Assembly (NCBI RefSeq): GCF_902769175.1
Contig: NZ_CACXNW010000003.1
Location: 1 to 64,000 of the forward strand
Length of the DNA stretch: 64,000 bases
Direction of reading: 5' to 3'
From: an uncultured Methanobrevibacter sp.
GTDB taxonomy: Archaea; Methanobacteriota; Methanobacteria; Methanobacteriales; Methanobacteriaceae
Shown here: one piece after another, positions 24,147 to 34,470 of the stretch
How positions within the stretch are numbered: the first letter of the stretch is position 1
How the letters are laid out: every line of letters begins with the position of its first letter
Program-made: the position numbers and the translations under genes
The notes under the pieces: generated by a model
The model's database searches: none
What the model was told of the DNA's origin: nothing
The model's input: the letters and a program-made list of their open reading frames with translations, nothing else

Positions 24147-24506
24147 TTAATTTAACATGTCAGAATCGAGAGATTTGACGATTTCACCAGATGGGCTGAT
24201 GTAATTAATTTTTACATAAGCGTCTTCACTTTGTTTGAGGAAAGAGAAGTAAACAGTTCCGGAAGAACCACAGGTATTTAGGTGATCTTGAACATATTTT
24301 TTGGTCATGAGAGTTACACCGTGAGTTTCTGGAGCAACTTCCCAGTGATAACCGGTTCCTGCGTTATATTTTGCTGACATTTTTATTACGTTGTTGTTTG
24401 GTCCAATTTGACTTGCGTCAATCTCTGCAGCTGCAACACAACTTAAACCTACAAATAATGAAAATAGTACTAATACTACAGCTATTTTATTGAGTTGTAA
24501 TTTCAT
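24147..24506 (-). CDS. Secreted chagasin-like (I42) cysteine peptidase inhibitor, probable
   Basis: A 119-residue protein. Residues 1-27 are a signal peptide (basic start, VVLVLFSLFVGLSCVAAA). The mature part has the chagasin-type loop NAGTGYHWEV (family consensus NPTTGYxW), then a GxxG-type loop CGSSGTVYFSFL and a final beta strand AYVKINYISPSG. The RPW loop of canonical members is not obvious, so inhibition of papain-like peptidases is likely but not certain. Methanobrevibacter species meet papain-like pseudomurein endopeptidases from their phages and foreign peptidases from bacteria, either of which could be a target (inference). The ATG has a strong GGAGGT ribosome site 9 bases upstream. 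Confidence 0.6.
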   Translation of the reverse strand: MKLQLNKIAVVLVLFSLFVGLSCVAAAEIDASQIGPNNNVIKMSAKYNAGTGYHWEVAPETHGVTLMTKKYVQDHLNTCGSSGTVYFSFLKQSEDAYVKINYISPSGEIVKSLDSDMLN

Positions 24507-24543
24507 TTTTTTTTACCTCCATAGTTATCAAACATATTAAAGT

Positions 24544-24632
24544 ATTAACATATTCAATCACCTAAATTGGAAGTGATTTCATGTGATAATTTTTTAATAT
24601 GTTAATCATAGTTTATTTTGATAATATATAAA
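24544..24632 (-). promoter_or_regulatory. Promoter and structured leader of the chagasin-like gene
   Basis: A TATA-like box (AATATATAAA on the plus strand, 24623-24632) is followed on the minus strand by a perfect 11-bp inverted repeat, ATTAACATATT (24544-24554) with AATATGTTAAT (24596-24606). Nested inside is a second perfect stem, AATCAC (24556-24561) with GTGATT (24573-24578). The outer arm falls at the predicted transcription start, so the nested stems would form the start of the 5' untranslated RNA, or else a large operator. Confidence 0.5.
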
Positions 24633-25335
24633 GTTTATCGCATGCAAGTGCTTACTTTCATAAAAAAAGAACAATTTAACGTTTATATTAATCAAATCAA
24701 ATGAAAAATAGAGTATTAGTGATTTAAAGGATTTAAAATAAGGAAACAAATAGGATTTAGGCCAACCTAAAAGAAGATATATTCAAAAAAAATTCAAACT
24801 ATAAGACTTTTAAAATTTTGCCACCCCGAAACTTTTTTTAGAAAATACACCCTCCAATAATCAATTGTTTTTTCATAAAAATTTTAGGAATGACTAAATC
24901 TAAAATAACTTACAAGACATGACATCATCTTGAATTCCACAAGCTAAAAAACCATATTGGTAAAAAATTTAAAGAAATAATTATAAATTATTTAATAATA
25001 ACTAAAAATTTTAAATGAATATTTAAAAAAAAACTAAAAAATATGAAAATAATATAATATTAAATAAAAATTTACTTAAATCGTTCAAATAAAAAATATG
25101 AAAAACAATATAATTTTAAACAAAAATTAAATGAATCACTCAAATAATAAATAAAAGAATAATTTAAGATAACATATATACCATAATATTAAACAAAAAT
25201 TAAATGAAAAACTCGAATAATAAATAAAAAAATAAATTAAAATAATTATAATATAATATTAAACAACTAAACTATCTATTCAAATATCTTTAGAATAAAT
25301 GTTAAGACAAAAAAGATGAAAAGCGGGATGAAAAT
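24633..25335. repeat. Long gene-free AT-rich spacer with ~65-bp repeats
   Basis: Together with the leader above this is an 829-bp spacer without a credible gene. From about 25000 to 25270 a unit containing TAAACAAAAATTAAATGAA and AATAATAAATAAAA recurs about four times. A short palindrome, TTTAGG-CCAA-CCTAAA, lies at 24756-24771. Confidence 0.6.
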
Positions 25336-26807
25336 ATGACAAATGATAATGCCATGCATAAAAAAACTTTAGATACGAAAACACGTAACTTAATACTTGT
25401 TCTATTTTTAATAGGAGTTTTTATGGGATCATTGGATACTGGAATTATAGGTCCTGTCCTTCCTTCAATTGAGCAAACCTTACATCTGACAAGTAGAGAA
25501 TCAAGCTGGATATTTACACTTTTTGTAATGGCATTTATGATTGGATCTCCAGTTATGGCTAAGTTTTCAGACTTTTATGGAAGAAGAAAGATCTTTATAT
25601 TAGATGTGATACTGTTTGGAATAGGCTCCTGCCTAATTGCATTTTCCATGAACATAGAATCAATATTTTTAGGCAGAATCATACAGGGATTTGGCTGTGG
25701 AGGAATATTCCCTGTAGGTGCAGCATTCATCGGTGATGAATTTCCATTGGAAGAGCGTGGAAAAGCGTTAGGAATTCTTGGAAGCGTCTTTGGAATATCT
25801 GCAATCGGAGGACCATTGATTGGAGCAGCTTTAATACCCTATGGATGGAATTGGTGCTTTACAATAAACATTCTAATTGCAATTTTCATCATAATATTCG
25901 CATGGCATATCCTTCCAGAAGTGGAGAATGAAAGAAAACTGAAAATCGATTACTTGGGAATCATTACATTAAGCCTTATTTCCATATTCCTATCCTACGG
26001 GTTGAATCAAATAGACTCAAGCAATTTCATAAATAGCCTATTCTCTATGAAAGTGCTTCCATTTTTAATAATATTCATCATTTTAATCCCAATTTTCTTT
26101 AAAGTGGAAAAAAGAGCAGAAGAATCTCTTGTAGCAATACATATACTTAAAAATAGGGAAATACGTATTGCATGTATTGAAACTTTATCTTATGGAATAG
26201 TATACTCCTCAGCAATATTCATCCCATCATTAGTTATCCTTTCAATGGGCTTAAACGACCAGCTTGCAAGTTTAATGCTGATTCCAATTTTAGGAGCCAA
26301 TGCAATTGGAGCACCAATACTTGGAAAGATATTGGATTATGTAGGATCACGTAAAATCATGATGGTTGGAACCATATTGCTAACCATTGGCTTGATTGCA
26401 ATTGCAATATATCCTAGCAACTTTATACTCTTCCTTATAGCAGGCCTTTTAATTGGAATAGGGCTTATCACCCTCATTGGAGCTCCTTTAAGATATATCG
26501 TACTTACTGAAGCAAAACCATATGAAAGAGGGCCAACATCCTTGAGTTTGTCTTGGGTGTTAGTGTTATCAACGAAGCAAAACCATATGAAAGAGGGCCA
26601 GGCCAGGCAATTGTGAATATGCTATCAAGTGCAGGGCAATTGATAGGAGGAGCCCTTATTGGAGGAGTAATTGCATCATTTTCAGGCATTTTAGGTTATA
26701 ATCTTAGTTTATTATTAGCAGCAGTGGTTTCATTCATTGCATTCCTATTCACTTTAAGATTGAAAAGCCGAGACGAACAGATAGCAACCATGAAAGCAAA
26801 CCAATAA
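25336..26807 (+). pseudogene. MFS drug exporter (DHA2/EmrB type) with a 65-bp insertion
   Basis: A 14-segment-type major facilitator protein. The N-terminus has LDTGIIGPVLPSIEQTL, the motif between segments 2 and 3 is KFSDFYGRRK, and antiporter motif C is GISAIGGPLIGA. The frame runs to 26616, but the genuine C-terminus (GQAIVNMLSSAGQLIGGALIGG onward) lies in another frame ending at 26807. The cause is a local 65-bp insertion: GAAGCAAAACCATATGAAAG and the following bases (27 bp in all) occur at 26509-26535 and again at 26574-26600. Deleting 65 bp restores LTEAKPYERGPGQAIVNML, a normal MFS sequence. So the gene is probably truncated in its last segments. Drug or metabolite efflux is the family role; the substrate is unknown. 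Confidence 0.8.
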
Positions 26808-26866
26808 CCCACACACTAAAAAAACAAAAAACAGAAACATATAGCAACCATGAAAGCAAACCAATA
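26779..26866 (+). repeat. 60-bp-offset duplication of the MFS gene end
   Basis: ATAGCAACCATGAAAGCAAA followed by CCAATAA, the last codons and stop of the MFS gene, occurs at 26781 and again at 26841, 60 bp apart. The remaining spacer to 27111 is AT-rich, without a gene. Confidence 0.85.
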
Positions 26867-27040
26867 AAAAATTAATTTAAAAATCAACCTCTCTATGCTA
26901 AATAAAAACTCAATTTAAAAATCAAGCATTCTATGCTAATTAAAATATATAATTTGATTATTATTAAGTTAATATTGAACTAGAAAAAACAATTTTTGCA
27001 AAAAACATATATTTAATATCAAATAAATATAAAGAAATAG

Positions 27041-27059
27041 TTAACTTAATTTAGGTTAA
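27041..27059 (+). promoter_or_regulatory. Operator-like inverted repeat before the first NSS gene
   Basis: TTAACTTAATTTAGGTTAA is an imperfect inverted repeat of the TTAACCT/AGGTTAA type, about 50 bases before the start codon. It resembles the perfect palindrome at 28655-28680 between the two NSS genes. Confidence 0.35.
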
Positions 27060-27111
27060 ATAAAATTAATAAATTTTGCGACTCTGAAAAAAATAAGGTT
27101 TAGTGTGAATT

Positions 27112-28604
27112 ATGTCTAATGGTAATAAAAATCAATGGGGCAGCAACATGTCATTTATCTTGGCTATGATTGGTTCAGCTGTCGGTCTTGGAAATATTTG
27201 GAGATATCTGTATGTTTTGTACTATAATGGAGGTGGAGCATTCTATATCCCTTATCTAGTCGCCATTTTGCTTTAGGTCTTCCATTTTTAATCTTGGAAT
27301 ATGGTGTAGGATACCATTTCAGTTCATCATTTGCAAAAGCAATTAAGACAATACATTCCAAATGCGAATATCTTGGATGGTTATTGCCAGTAGCCGTATT
27401 CATTATCATGATTTACTATTCTGCCATTCTCGGTTGGGACGGTATTTACATACTTTTAAGCTTTTTTAAAGGATGGGGATCAAATCCAAATGCTTTCTTT
27501 AATGGTTCACTTTTACAAGTTTCAGAATCTCCTATGGGCTTGCTGACATTTATTCCATTAATTGCCCTTGCCATGCTTATTGGCTGGGGAATGATTTGGT
27601 CCATTTCTCACCGTGACCTTGGGTCAGGTTTAGGTAAGGTATCCAAGGTTTTAGTGCCATTGCTCTTTGTCATTATGGTTATTGTAGTTGCAAGCTCTCT
27701 TATGCTCCCAGGAGCAGGGATTGGATTGCAGGAATTGTTCAGTCCAGAATGGGAATCACTATCTAACTTTGGCATTTGGCTAGGAGCATTTGGTCAAATA
27801 GTATTCTCCTTAAGTTTAGGAATGTCCATTGCATTTACTTATGCCAGTTATACACAAGACAATACTGACTTAGTTACAAATACATTTACTGTTGCCTTTG
27901 CAAATGTTCTCTTTGAAAATTTCTCTGCTTTAGGAGTATTTTCAATTCTTGGCTATATGTCACTTCAAACAGGCACTCCAGTAGAGCAATTGGTAACCCA
28001 AGGAGCAGGATTGATATTTGTAGTTTATCCTACCGCATTTAATGCATTAGGCAGTTGGGCTAGCATATTAGGTCCAATGTTTTTCATTGCAGTTTACATT
28101 GCAGGAATTACCAGTATTTTATCCACAATTGAACCTTTATCATCTTCAATTCAGGATAAGTTCGGATTAACCCGTAAAAAGACAATGACCATCTTATGTG
28201 TTGTTGGAGCAATATTGTCCATGCTATATGTAACTGCATATGGTGAATTGCTCTTGGATGCTGTAGACACAATCATCAATCAGGGAGCAATAGTTTTCAG
28301 TGTCATTATTGAATGTATCGTATTTGCTTGGATATATAAGGCTGAAAAACTGACTTATCTACTGAATGCCCACAGTAAAACAATCAAAGTAGGGCGAAAA
28401 TGGTTGATTACTGTTAAATACATCTTGCCGATATTCCTATCAATTGTCTGGATAGGTGGTTTAATGGACTTATTCCACAACGAAACCCCAAGTGCACTAA
28501 TAATGATGGCTATTACATTGGCGATACTGATATTAACAACAGTCATATTAACTCGCCTTCCTGCGAAAAACCCAGATTGGGAAATTGAAGAGAAAAGATG
28601 TTAA
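27112..28604 (+). pseudogene. Sodium:neurotransmitter symporter family (NSS) transporter, frameshifted
   Basis: Na+-coupled uptake of amino acids or related solutes is the family role. The first frame from ATG 27112 reads [20 protein letters not shown] and IPYLVAIL, the sodium-binding first helix of the family, and stops at TAG 27274-27276. The second frame, 27276-28604, continues GLPFLILEYGVGYHF. Comparison with the intact paralogue at 28914 (IPYIVAILIMGIPFLILEYG) shows that one base is missing at about 27274. The total length of about 497 residues is normal for prokaryotic NSS proteins, which usually have 11-12 membrane segments. Probably functional in the organism if the deletion is an assembly error. 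Confidence 0.85.
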
Positions 28605-28614
28605 AAGAAAATCC

Positions 28615-28680
28615 TCAATGGATTTTGATTTCTCAATCAAAGAATCCATGAATGTTTTAGGTTAATTTATTAACCTAAAA
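28615..28680 (+). terminator. Hairpin and perfect palindrome after the first NSS gene
   Basis: An imperfect hairpin (about 28615-28651, arms around CAATGGATT and AATCCATG) is followed by a near-perfect palindrome with 12-bp arms, TTTTAGGTTAAT (28655-28666) and ATTAACCTAAAA (28669-28680), then a T-rich tract. It could terminate transcription or act as an operator. The spacer to 28913 also has a ~42-bp duplication (about 28795-28880) containing GTAAAACACTATTTG. Confidence 0.55.
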
Positions 28681-28913
28681 AACTATTTTTTTTAACTTTT
28701 TTAAAAAAAGATAACCAAATACTAAACTTATTTTTAAATAGGATAAATAAAACCAATTCAAGAAAAATAAACCATTAAATAAAAATATTAGTGTGTTTTT
28801 TAAAGTAAAACACTATTTGAAACAAATTATTAATAGTTTTTTAAAGTAAAACACTATTTGAAACAAATTTATTAATAGTTTTTTAAGAAAAAATATTATC
28901 TGGTGCAATACAT

Positions 28914-30368
28914 ATGAATCATAAAAACCAATGGAACTCACGAATAGTCTTTCTTTTATCTATGATTGGTGCCGCAGTTGGATTAGGCAATATTTGGAGA
29001 TACAGTTATGTTGTCTATTCAAATGGTGGAGGCACATTCTTCATCCCATATATAGTGGCAATCCTAATCATGGGAATCCCATTTCTCATATTGGAATATG
29101 GCATTGGATTTAAGCACAAAGACTCATATTCAAATATTCTAAAGGGAATCCATCCAAAATTAGAGTATCTGTCTTGGGCATTGGTTTTGGTAATCTATTT
29201 TGTGGTGATCTATTATCTGGTTATTGTTAGCTGGGATTTGGTTTACCTCGGATCAAGCATAAATTTCAATTGGGGAAGCGATGCTTCACTCTATTTTGTA
29301 AATGTTGTTGGAGGTAGCTCAAATCTATCAAATATGACAACATTTCTTCTCCCTACAACCATTTCCATGGTTATTGTATGGTTTAGCGTATGGTATATTT
29401 CACATAAGGACTTGAATGAAGGAATAGGAAAGGCGTCTAAAATCCTCATCCCATTGCTTTTTGTATTGATGACATTCATCATCATCATCATCTATGCATT
29501 GACCCTTCCAGGAGCGTATATAGGTATAGAAACATTGCTGAAGCCTGACTGGAATATGCTTTGGAACATAAACATTTGGCTTGCTGCATTTTCACAAATA
29601 ATCTTCTCTTTAAGTATGGGAGAATCCATTTCACTAACATATGCAAGCTATTTGCCTCAAGGATCCAAATTGACAGACAATGTTTTGATTGTTGTCTTTG
29701 CAAATTGTGCATTTGAAGTCTGCACTGCATTTGGAGTTTTTTCAATTCTTGGTTACATGTCATATTCCTCTGGAACACCTATGATTGAATTAATCAGTGA
29801 AGGTACAGGGCTAGTATTTGTAGTTTTCCCAAGAATCTTTAATGTTATGGGACCTATTGGACATATAATTGCTCCATTATTATTCTTAGCAATTCTCTTT
29901 GCAGGAATAACTTCAGCCGTTGCAGTATTTGAACCAATGATAAATTCAACTAGAATGAAATTGAATTGGTCTCGTAAAAAGACAGTTACTGTATTGTCTA
30001 TAATAGGATGCCTAATATCAGTATTGTTTACATCAGGAATCAGCAGTTATATAGTTGGAAAGGTAGATGGATTTATAACAGAGTTTTGTATCCTTCTTAT
30101 GATTGCTCTTCAAAGCGTCATGTTTACATGGTTCTACGATATTGAAGGATTGATTCCAATATTAAATGAAAACAACAGAGTTAAAGTGGGAAAATGGTGG
30201 ATAGTTATCCTAAAATATATATTGCCAGTTTTCCTATTCATTATGTGGTTTAGCGGAGTGTATGACCTGCTTTTAAACATCAATCAGTTTGAAATTATTG
30301 TTTATAGCAGTATAGCCATTTCCATTTTAGTTACAAGCTATGTCTTTACAAAGATAGACTTTAACTAA
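28914..30368 (+). CDS. Sodium:neurotransmitter symporter family (NSS) transporter
   Basis: A 484-residue intact paralogue of the gene at 27112. The first helix [20 protein letters not shown] carries the unwound Na+ and substrate site of LeuT-like transporters. About 11-12 membrane segments follow, including MGESISLTYASYLP (helix 6 region) and the GLVFVVFPRIFN segment (helix 8 region, Na+ site). GGTG 9 bases before ATG 28914 supports the start. Bacterial and archaeal members mostly import amino acids such as Leu, Trp or Tyr with sodium; the substrate here is not predictable. Two neighbouring paralogues suggest different but related substrates. Confidence 0.88.
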   Translation: MNHKNQWNSRIVFLLSMIGAAVGLGNIWRYSYVVYSNGGGTFFIPYIVAILIMGIPFLILEYGIGFKHKDSYSNILKGIHPKLEYLSWALVLVIYFVVIYYLVIVSWDLVYLGSSINFNWGSDASLYFVNVVGGSSNLSNMTTFLLPTTISMVIVWFSVWYISHKDLNEGIGKASKILIPLLFVLMTFIIIIIYALTLPGAYIGIETLLKPDWNMLWNINIWLAAFSQIIFSLSMGESISLTYASYLPQGSKLTDNVLIVVFANCAFEVCTAFGVFSILGYMSYSSGTPMIELISEGTGLVFVVFPRIFNVMGPIGHIIAPLLFLAILFAGITSAVAVFEPMINSTRMKLNWSRKKTVTVLSIIGCLISVLFTSGISSYIVGKVDGFITEFCILLMIALQSVMFTWFYDIEGLIPILNENNRVKVGKWWIVILKYILPVFLFIMWFSGVYDLLLNINQFEIIVYSSIAISILVTSYVFTKIDFN

Positions 30369-30695
30369 AAATTTTATTTTTTTTTTTCAACTTTAAATAA
30401 CTTTTATAATACAAATTCAACTCAAAACTAATTTTACAATAAAGAATAAAACTTAAAACCATTTTTACAATACATATTCAACTTAAAACTATTTTTAGAA
30501 AAAAGAATTAAACTAAAAATAAATCCAAGATGATTTTAAATTTTTTTCAACAAAATAATAAATGAGTTATTTTATTTTAAGCTAAAACCCATTTTACAAC
30601 ATTTTCATAAAAATCTTAAATAGTAAAATTAATACATTAATTTTTATAAATAAGAAAATATAGTTAAATGAGTAAAGATTATCTGAGGGAAAACT
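30369..30695. repeat. AT-rich spacer with ~35-40-bp degenerate repeats
   Basis: Units around ATTCAACTTAAAACTATTTTTA recur about four times between 30395 and 30510. No gene is seen. A probable promoter for the adhesin-like gene lies near 30640-30660. Confidence 0.55.
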
Positions 30696-32162
30696 ATGAA
30701 AAATAAAAAACTATTCTTATTTTCAATATTTTTCATCTTCATAATTAGTCTTGGGGCGGCATCTGCATCTGAGGATATGGCATCTGAGAATATGCTGAAT
30801 GATGATCTAAGCATGAATCCAATAGATCAAAGCATAGATGAAAGTATTGACTTAAACATAAACACAGATTTTCAAAGCGGAAACAATGAATTGATTGGCT
30901 CAGATTCAGATTCCCAATCCAATGCAGATACAGAACCTGCAAGTGATGGAAATGAGGGAGAAACTGCAAACACTGGTGGAAACGCTAGTACAAACACTAT
31001 CCAAACAAACAAAAAAAGTTTCGAATACATTCAAGAACTGATTGATAATGCAGCACCAGGATCAACAATCAAGCTTAGCGGAAGCTATGCTGGAACAGGA
31101 AAACAAATTGTAATCAATAAGGCAATAACCATAAGGGAATTGGTGGAAAAGCCACATTAAATGCCAAAGGGCTTTCTAGAATATTTTACATAAAATCCAA
31201 AGGAGTCCTTTTGGAAGACTTGAACCTAATCAATGGTAAAGCAAATAAGGGTGGAGCAATCTATGTCGAAAGCAATAATGCAAAGGTATATTCCACAAAA
31301 ATCCACAAGTGCATATTCAGAAACAATACTGGAAAAAGCGGTGGTGCAATCTACTCTGGAGCAAACATAAAGATTACAAGAACAAGATTTAACTTAAACA
31401 CTGCAAAAAGCGGAGGAGCCATCTGCTGTGAAGATGATGATGACATCAACAAGGACATAATGTACATAAACAATTCAGTCTTCTATAAGAATAAAATCTA
31501 TAAGGAAAATCGCGCAAATGGACGTGAAGTTACCTATAACTCTGGAGGAGCTGTATTGACAGACTTCAAAAAATCATATATCTTCAATTGCAAATTCAGT
31601 CAAAATAGAGCAACAACAAAAGGAGGAGCAATAGGTCTTACAAGAAATCTCAATTGCATAAACTGCAAATTCTATAAAAATTATGCAAGCACTGGATCAG
31701 TTATTGATGTGACTCCAAATATAATCGATTTTGAGGAATACAGTTTTGACGGAATAATAAATGTTAAGAATTGTGTTTTAAGCAAAAACAGTGCAAAAAA
31801 TAAGATATTGCTACGTTGCGATTATTTAACTGCTAAAATGAACATAGTCAATCTTGTTATCAGCAACTACAAATATACCATAACAAATAAGAAAAACCAT
31901 TATTTCTATGTTAAAATAATTAATAAAAAGACTAAAAAAGCAGTTAGAGGAGCGAAAATAAGATTCAAGATAAAACCTTATTCAGAATCAAGCAAAACCA
32001 CAATTAACCCTTAAAAAGACCAATAAAAAAGGTAAAATAACCTTTAATGCCCGTTCCCTTATTAGAAATAAGTACTTATATGACTCATGCTATTTCTACT
32101 TAAGCTTTGTAAATTCAAAAAATTATTTCTATATGAATTCAGGCATTATAGATAGGGTTTAG
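30696..32162 (+). pseudogene. Secreted adhesin-like protein with GGAI beta-helix repeats, two frameshifts
   Basis: A signal peptide (KKLFLFSIFFIFIISLGAASAS) is followed by a Ser/Asp/Asn-rich region and then a right-handed beta-helix with repeated GGAI motifs (KGGAIYVES, SGGAIYSGAN, SGGAICCED, SGGAVLTD, KGGAIGLTR), typical of Methanobrevibacter adhesin-like surface proteins. The C-terminus looks like a Big/transthyretin-like domain (KKAVRGAKIRFKI, then TLKTNKKGKITFNA). Two indels break the frame: a lost G at 31135-31137 (AGGGAATT for AGGGGAATT restores RGIGGKATLNAKG) and an extra A at 32002-32003 (restores KTTLTLKTNKKG). The restored stop is at 32160-32162. At about 490 residues this is small for the family. 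The likely role is cell-surface contact or protection. Confidence 0.8.
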
Positions 32163-32335
32163 ATTTGTTAAAGAATCTTGAAAAAAAGACTTTGATAATT
32201 TGCTAAAAAAAATCATGAAAACAAAAGCAGAAAAAATAAAAATAAAAAAAATATGAAAATCTGCTAAAAAAAAAATCATGAAAATAACAGAAAAAAATAT
32301 AAGAAAAAAAGTATTAAAATTATTGAAAGTTGCTA

Positions 32336-33117
32336 TTATAAAATAGCATCTTTCATTGATTTGACATAATTTACAAGAGGTTCTCTTGCATTTTCTCCAT
32401 GCTCTGCAATAATATTAACAATTGCACTTCCTACAATAAACACCATCTGCTACTTTTGAGATATTTTCTGCCTGTTCAGGTGTGTTTATGCCAAAACCAA
32501 CTGCTGCAGGAACATCAGTAACTTCTTTTATATCACTTATTATTGATTTTAAATCAGTTTTAATCTCACTGCGCATTCCAGTAACCCCTAATGATGAAAC
32601 AACATAGATAAAACCACTTGCTTCCTTGGCAATCATTTGTATACGCTCTTTTGAAGTAGGTGCAATCAAGCGGATGATGTCAATGCCATACTTTTGGGTA
32701 ACTTCAAGGATTTCATCCTTTTCATCATAAGGAAGGTCAGGAGAAATAATTCCGCAAACGTTTTAATTCCTGACATCTCTTAAAGAACTTATCATATCCA
32801 TAATAGAATACAGGATTAATATAAGTCAAGAATACCAACGGAACATCAGACTTTTCCCTTATTTGTCTGATTGCCTCAAAAACATCCTCAGTATTTGTAT
32901 TGTTTGAAAGAGCCCTTAGGTTTGCCTCTTGAATTACAGGGCCTTCTGCTACAGGGTCTGAAAATGGAATTCCAATTTCAACAAGGTCACAGCCTGCTTC
33001 AGCCATAGCCAATACATATTCAACAGTCTTTTCAATTGTAGGGTCACCTGCAGTTAAAAATCCGATAAAAGCCTTTCCATTGGAGAATGCATCACTGATT
33101 TTAATTTCATTACTCAT
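32336..33117 (-). pseudogene. trpA: Tryptophan synthase alpha chain, two single-base insertions
   Basis: Cleaves indole-3-glycerol phosphate to indole, which is tunnelled to TrpB. The N-terminal part has AFIGFLTAGDPTIEKT and LVEIGIPFSDPVAEGP, with the catalytic Glu and Asp regions. The frame breaks at an extra A (plus-strand TTTT, 32761-32764); restoring it gives CQELNVCGIISPDLPYDE. It breaks again at an extra T (plus-strand AAA, 32438-32440); restoring it gives ADGVIVGSAIVNII and a stop at 32336-32338. About 260 residues in all, normal for TrpA. The start is ATG 33117 (or 33120), because GGTGAT lies just upstream; the in-frame TTG at 33132 is not supported. Last gene of the trp operon. Confidence 0.9.
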
Positions 33118-33147
33118 CATATCACCTTTCAAAATCCATTCCTACAA

Positions 33148-34331
33148 TTATTCGTATAATTCAACTCCCTTATATCGAGCAATAGCTGCTACATCCTTGT
33201 CTCCACGACCTGAGACAGTAATGACAATTATGTCATCCTTATCCATATCTCCTGCAATTCTCATGGCATGGGCTATTGCATGAGATGATTCAATAGCTGG
33301 AATGATTCCTTCCATTCTTGACAAGTACTCAAATGCTTCAACTGCTTCATCATCTGTAGCACTTACATATTCTGCCCTTCCAATATCATGCAAATAAGCA
33401 TGTTCAGGACCAATTCCAGGATAGTCAAGACCTGCAGAGATTGAATATACTGGAGAGATCGGTCCATAGTTTCCTTGACAGAAATAGGATTTCATACCAT
33501 GGAAAATACCTAATTCCCCTTTTGCAATTGTTGCTGCATGGAATTCTGTATCAATTCCCTTTCCTGCAGCTTCAACACCGACAAGCTTTACATCTTCATC
33601 ATCTAGGAAGTTGTAAAAGGAACCCATTGCATTGCTTCCACCTCCAACACAAGCAATAACCATATCCGGAAGTCTTCCTTCCAATTCCAATGTCTGCTCC
33701 TTTATCTCTTCACTGATTACTGCCTGAAAATCCCTTACGATTGTTGGAAATGGATGAGGATCCATAGTGGATCCGATTACATAATGAGTGTCATCAACTC
33801 TTGAAATCCATTCTCTAAAGGCATCATTAACTGCATCCTTAATGACTTTTGAGCCTGTTGTAACTGTATGGACCTTTGCTCCAAGAAGCTCCATCCTAAA
33901 TACATTCAATGCTTGACGTTTAGTGTCTTTTTCACCCATAAAGACTTCACATTCCATTCCAAGCAATGCTGCTGCAGTTGCAGTAGCCACACCATGCTGA
34001 CCTGCACCTGTTTCTGCAATTACCCTTGTCTTACCCATCTTCTTTGCAAGAAGGCATTGTCCAAGCACATTGTTTATCTTGTGAGCTCCAGTATGATTCA
34101 AGTCTTCACGCTTTAGATATTCTTTGCTCCGCCAAGGTCCTCTGTCATTCTCTTTGCATAGTATAATAAAGAAGGTCTTCCTGCATATTCCTTTAAAAGA
34201 GTGTTTAACTCTTCTACAAATTCAGGATCTTCTTTAAAATGATTATATTGTTCTTCTAAGTTCAGGAGCTCATTCATTAGTGTTTCAGACATGTATTGTC
34301 CACCATGAACTCCAAATCTTCCTCTGCTCAT
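33148..34331 (-). pseudogene. trpB: Tryptophan synthase beta chain, one single-base deletion
   Basis: Joins indole and serine with pyridoxal phosphate. The first frame (34331-34113) is the N-terminal 72 residues, and the second (34101-33148) begins at [10 protein letters not shown], where Lys binds the cofactor. It continues with [10 protein letters not shown] and the phosphate-binding GGGSNAMG. The junction near 34115-34122 reads AAGAATATCTAAAG where one more base would give a Leu-Lys-Arg-Glu-Asp continuation as in other TrpB proteins. This is the standard TrpB1 form and would be about 394 residues once repaired. A GGAGAT ribosome site precedes ATG 34331. It lies 30 bp upstream of trpA. Confidence 0.92.
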
Positions 34332-34363
34332 ATTTTATCTCCTGTTTATGGTCTATTAATTAA

Positions 34364-34470
34364 TCTGTAATTATCAACAATTCTCCAATTAAAGTTCAAT
34401 AAAAATTATCTGTAATTATAAACAATTCTCCAATTAAAGTTCAATAAAAATTATCTGTAATTATCAACAA
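34364..34470 (-). repeat. 45-bp tandem repeats copying the trpF end
   Basis: TCTGTAATTAT recurs at 34364, 34409 and 34454 (45-bp period). The copy at 34454 lies in the last codons of trpF (stop 34451-34453), so the two others are downstream duplicates of a gene end inside the operon spacer. Confidence 0.9.
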
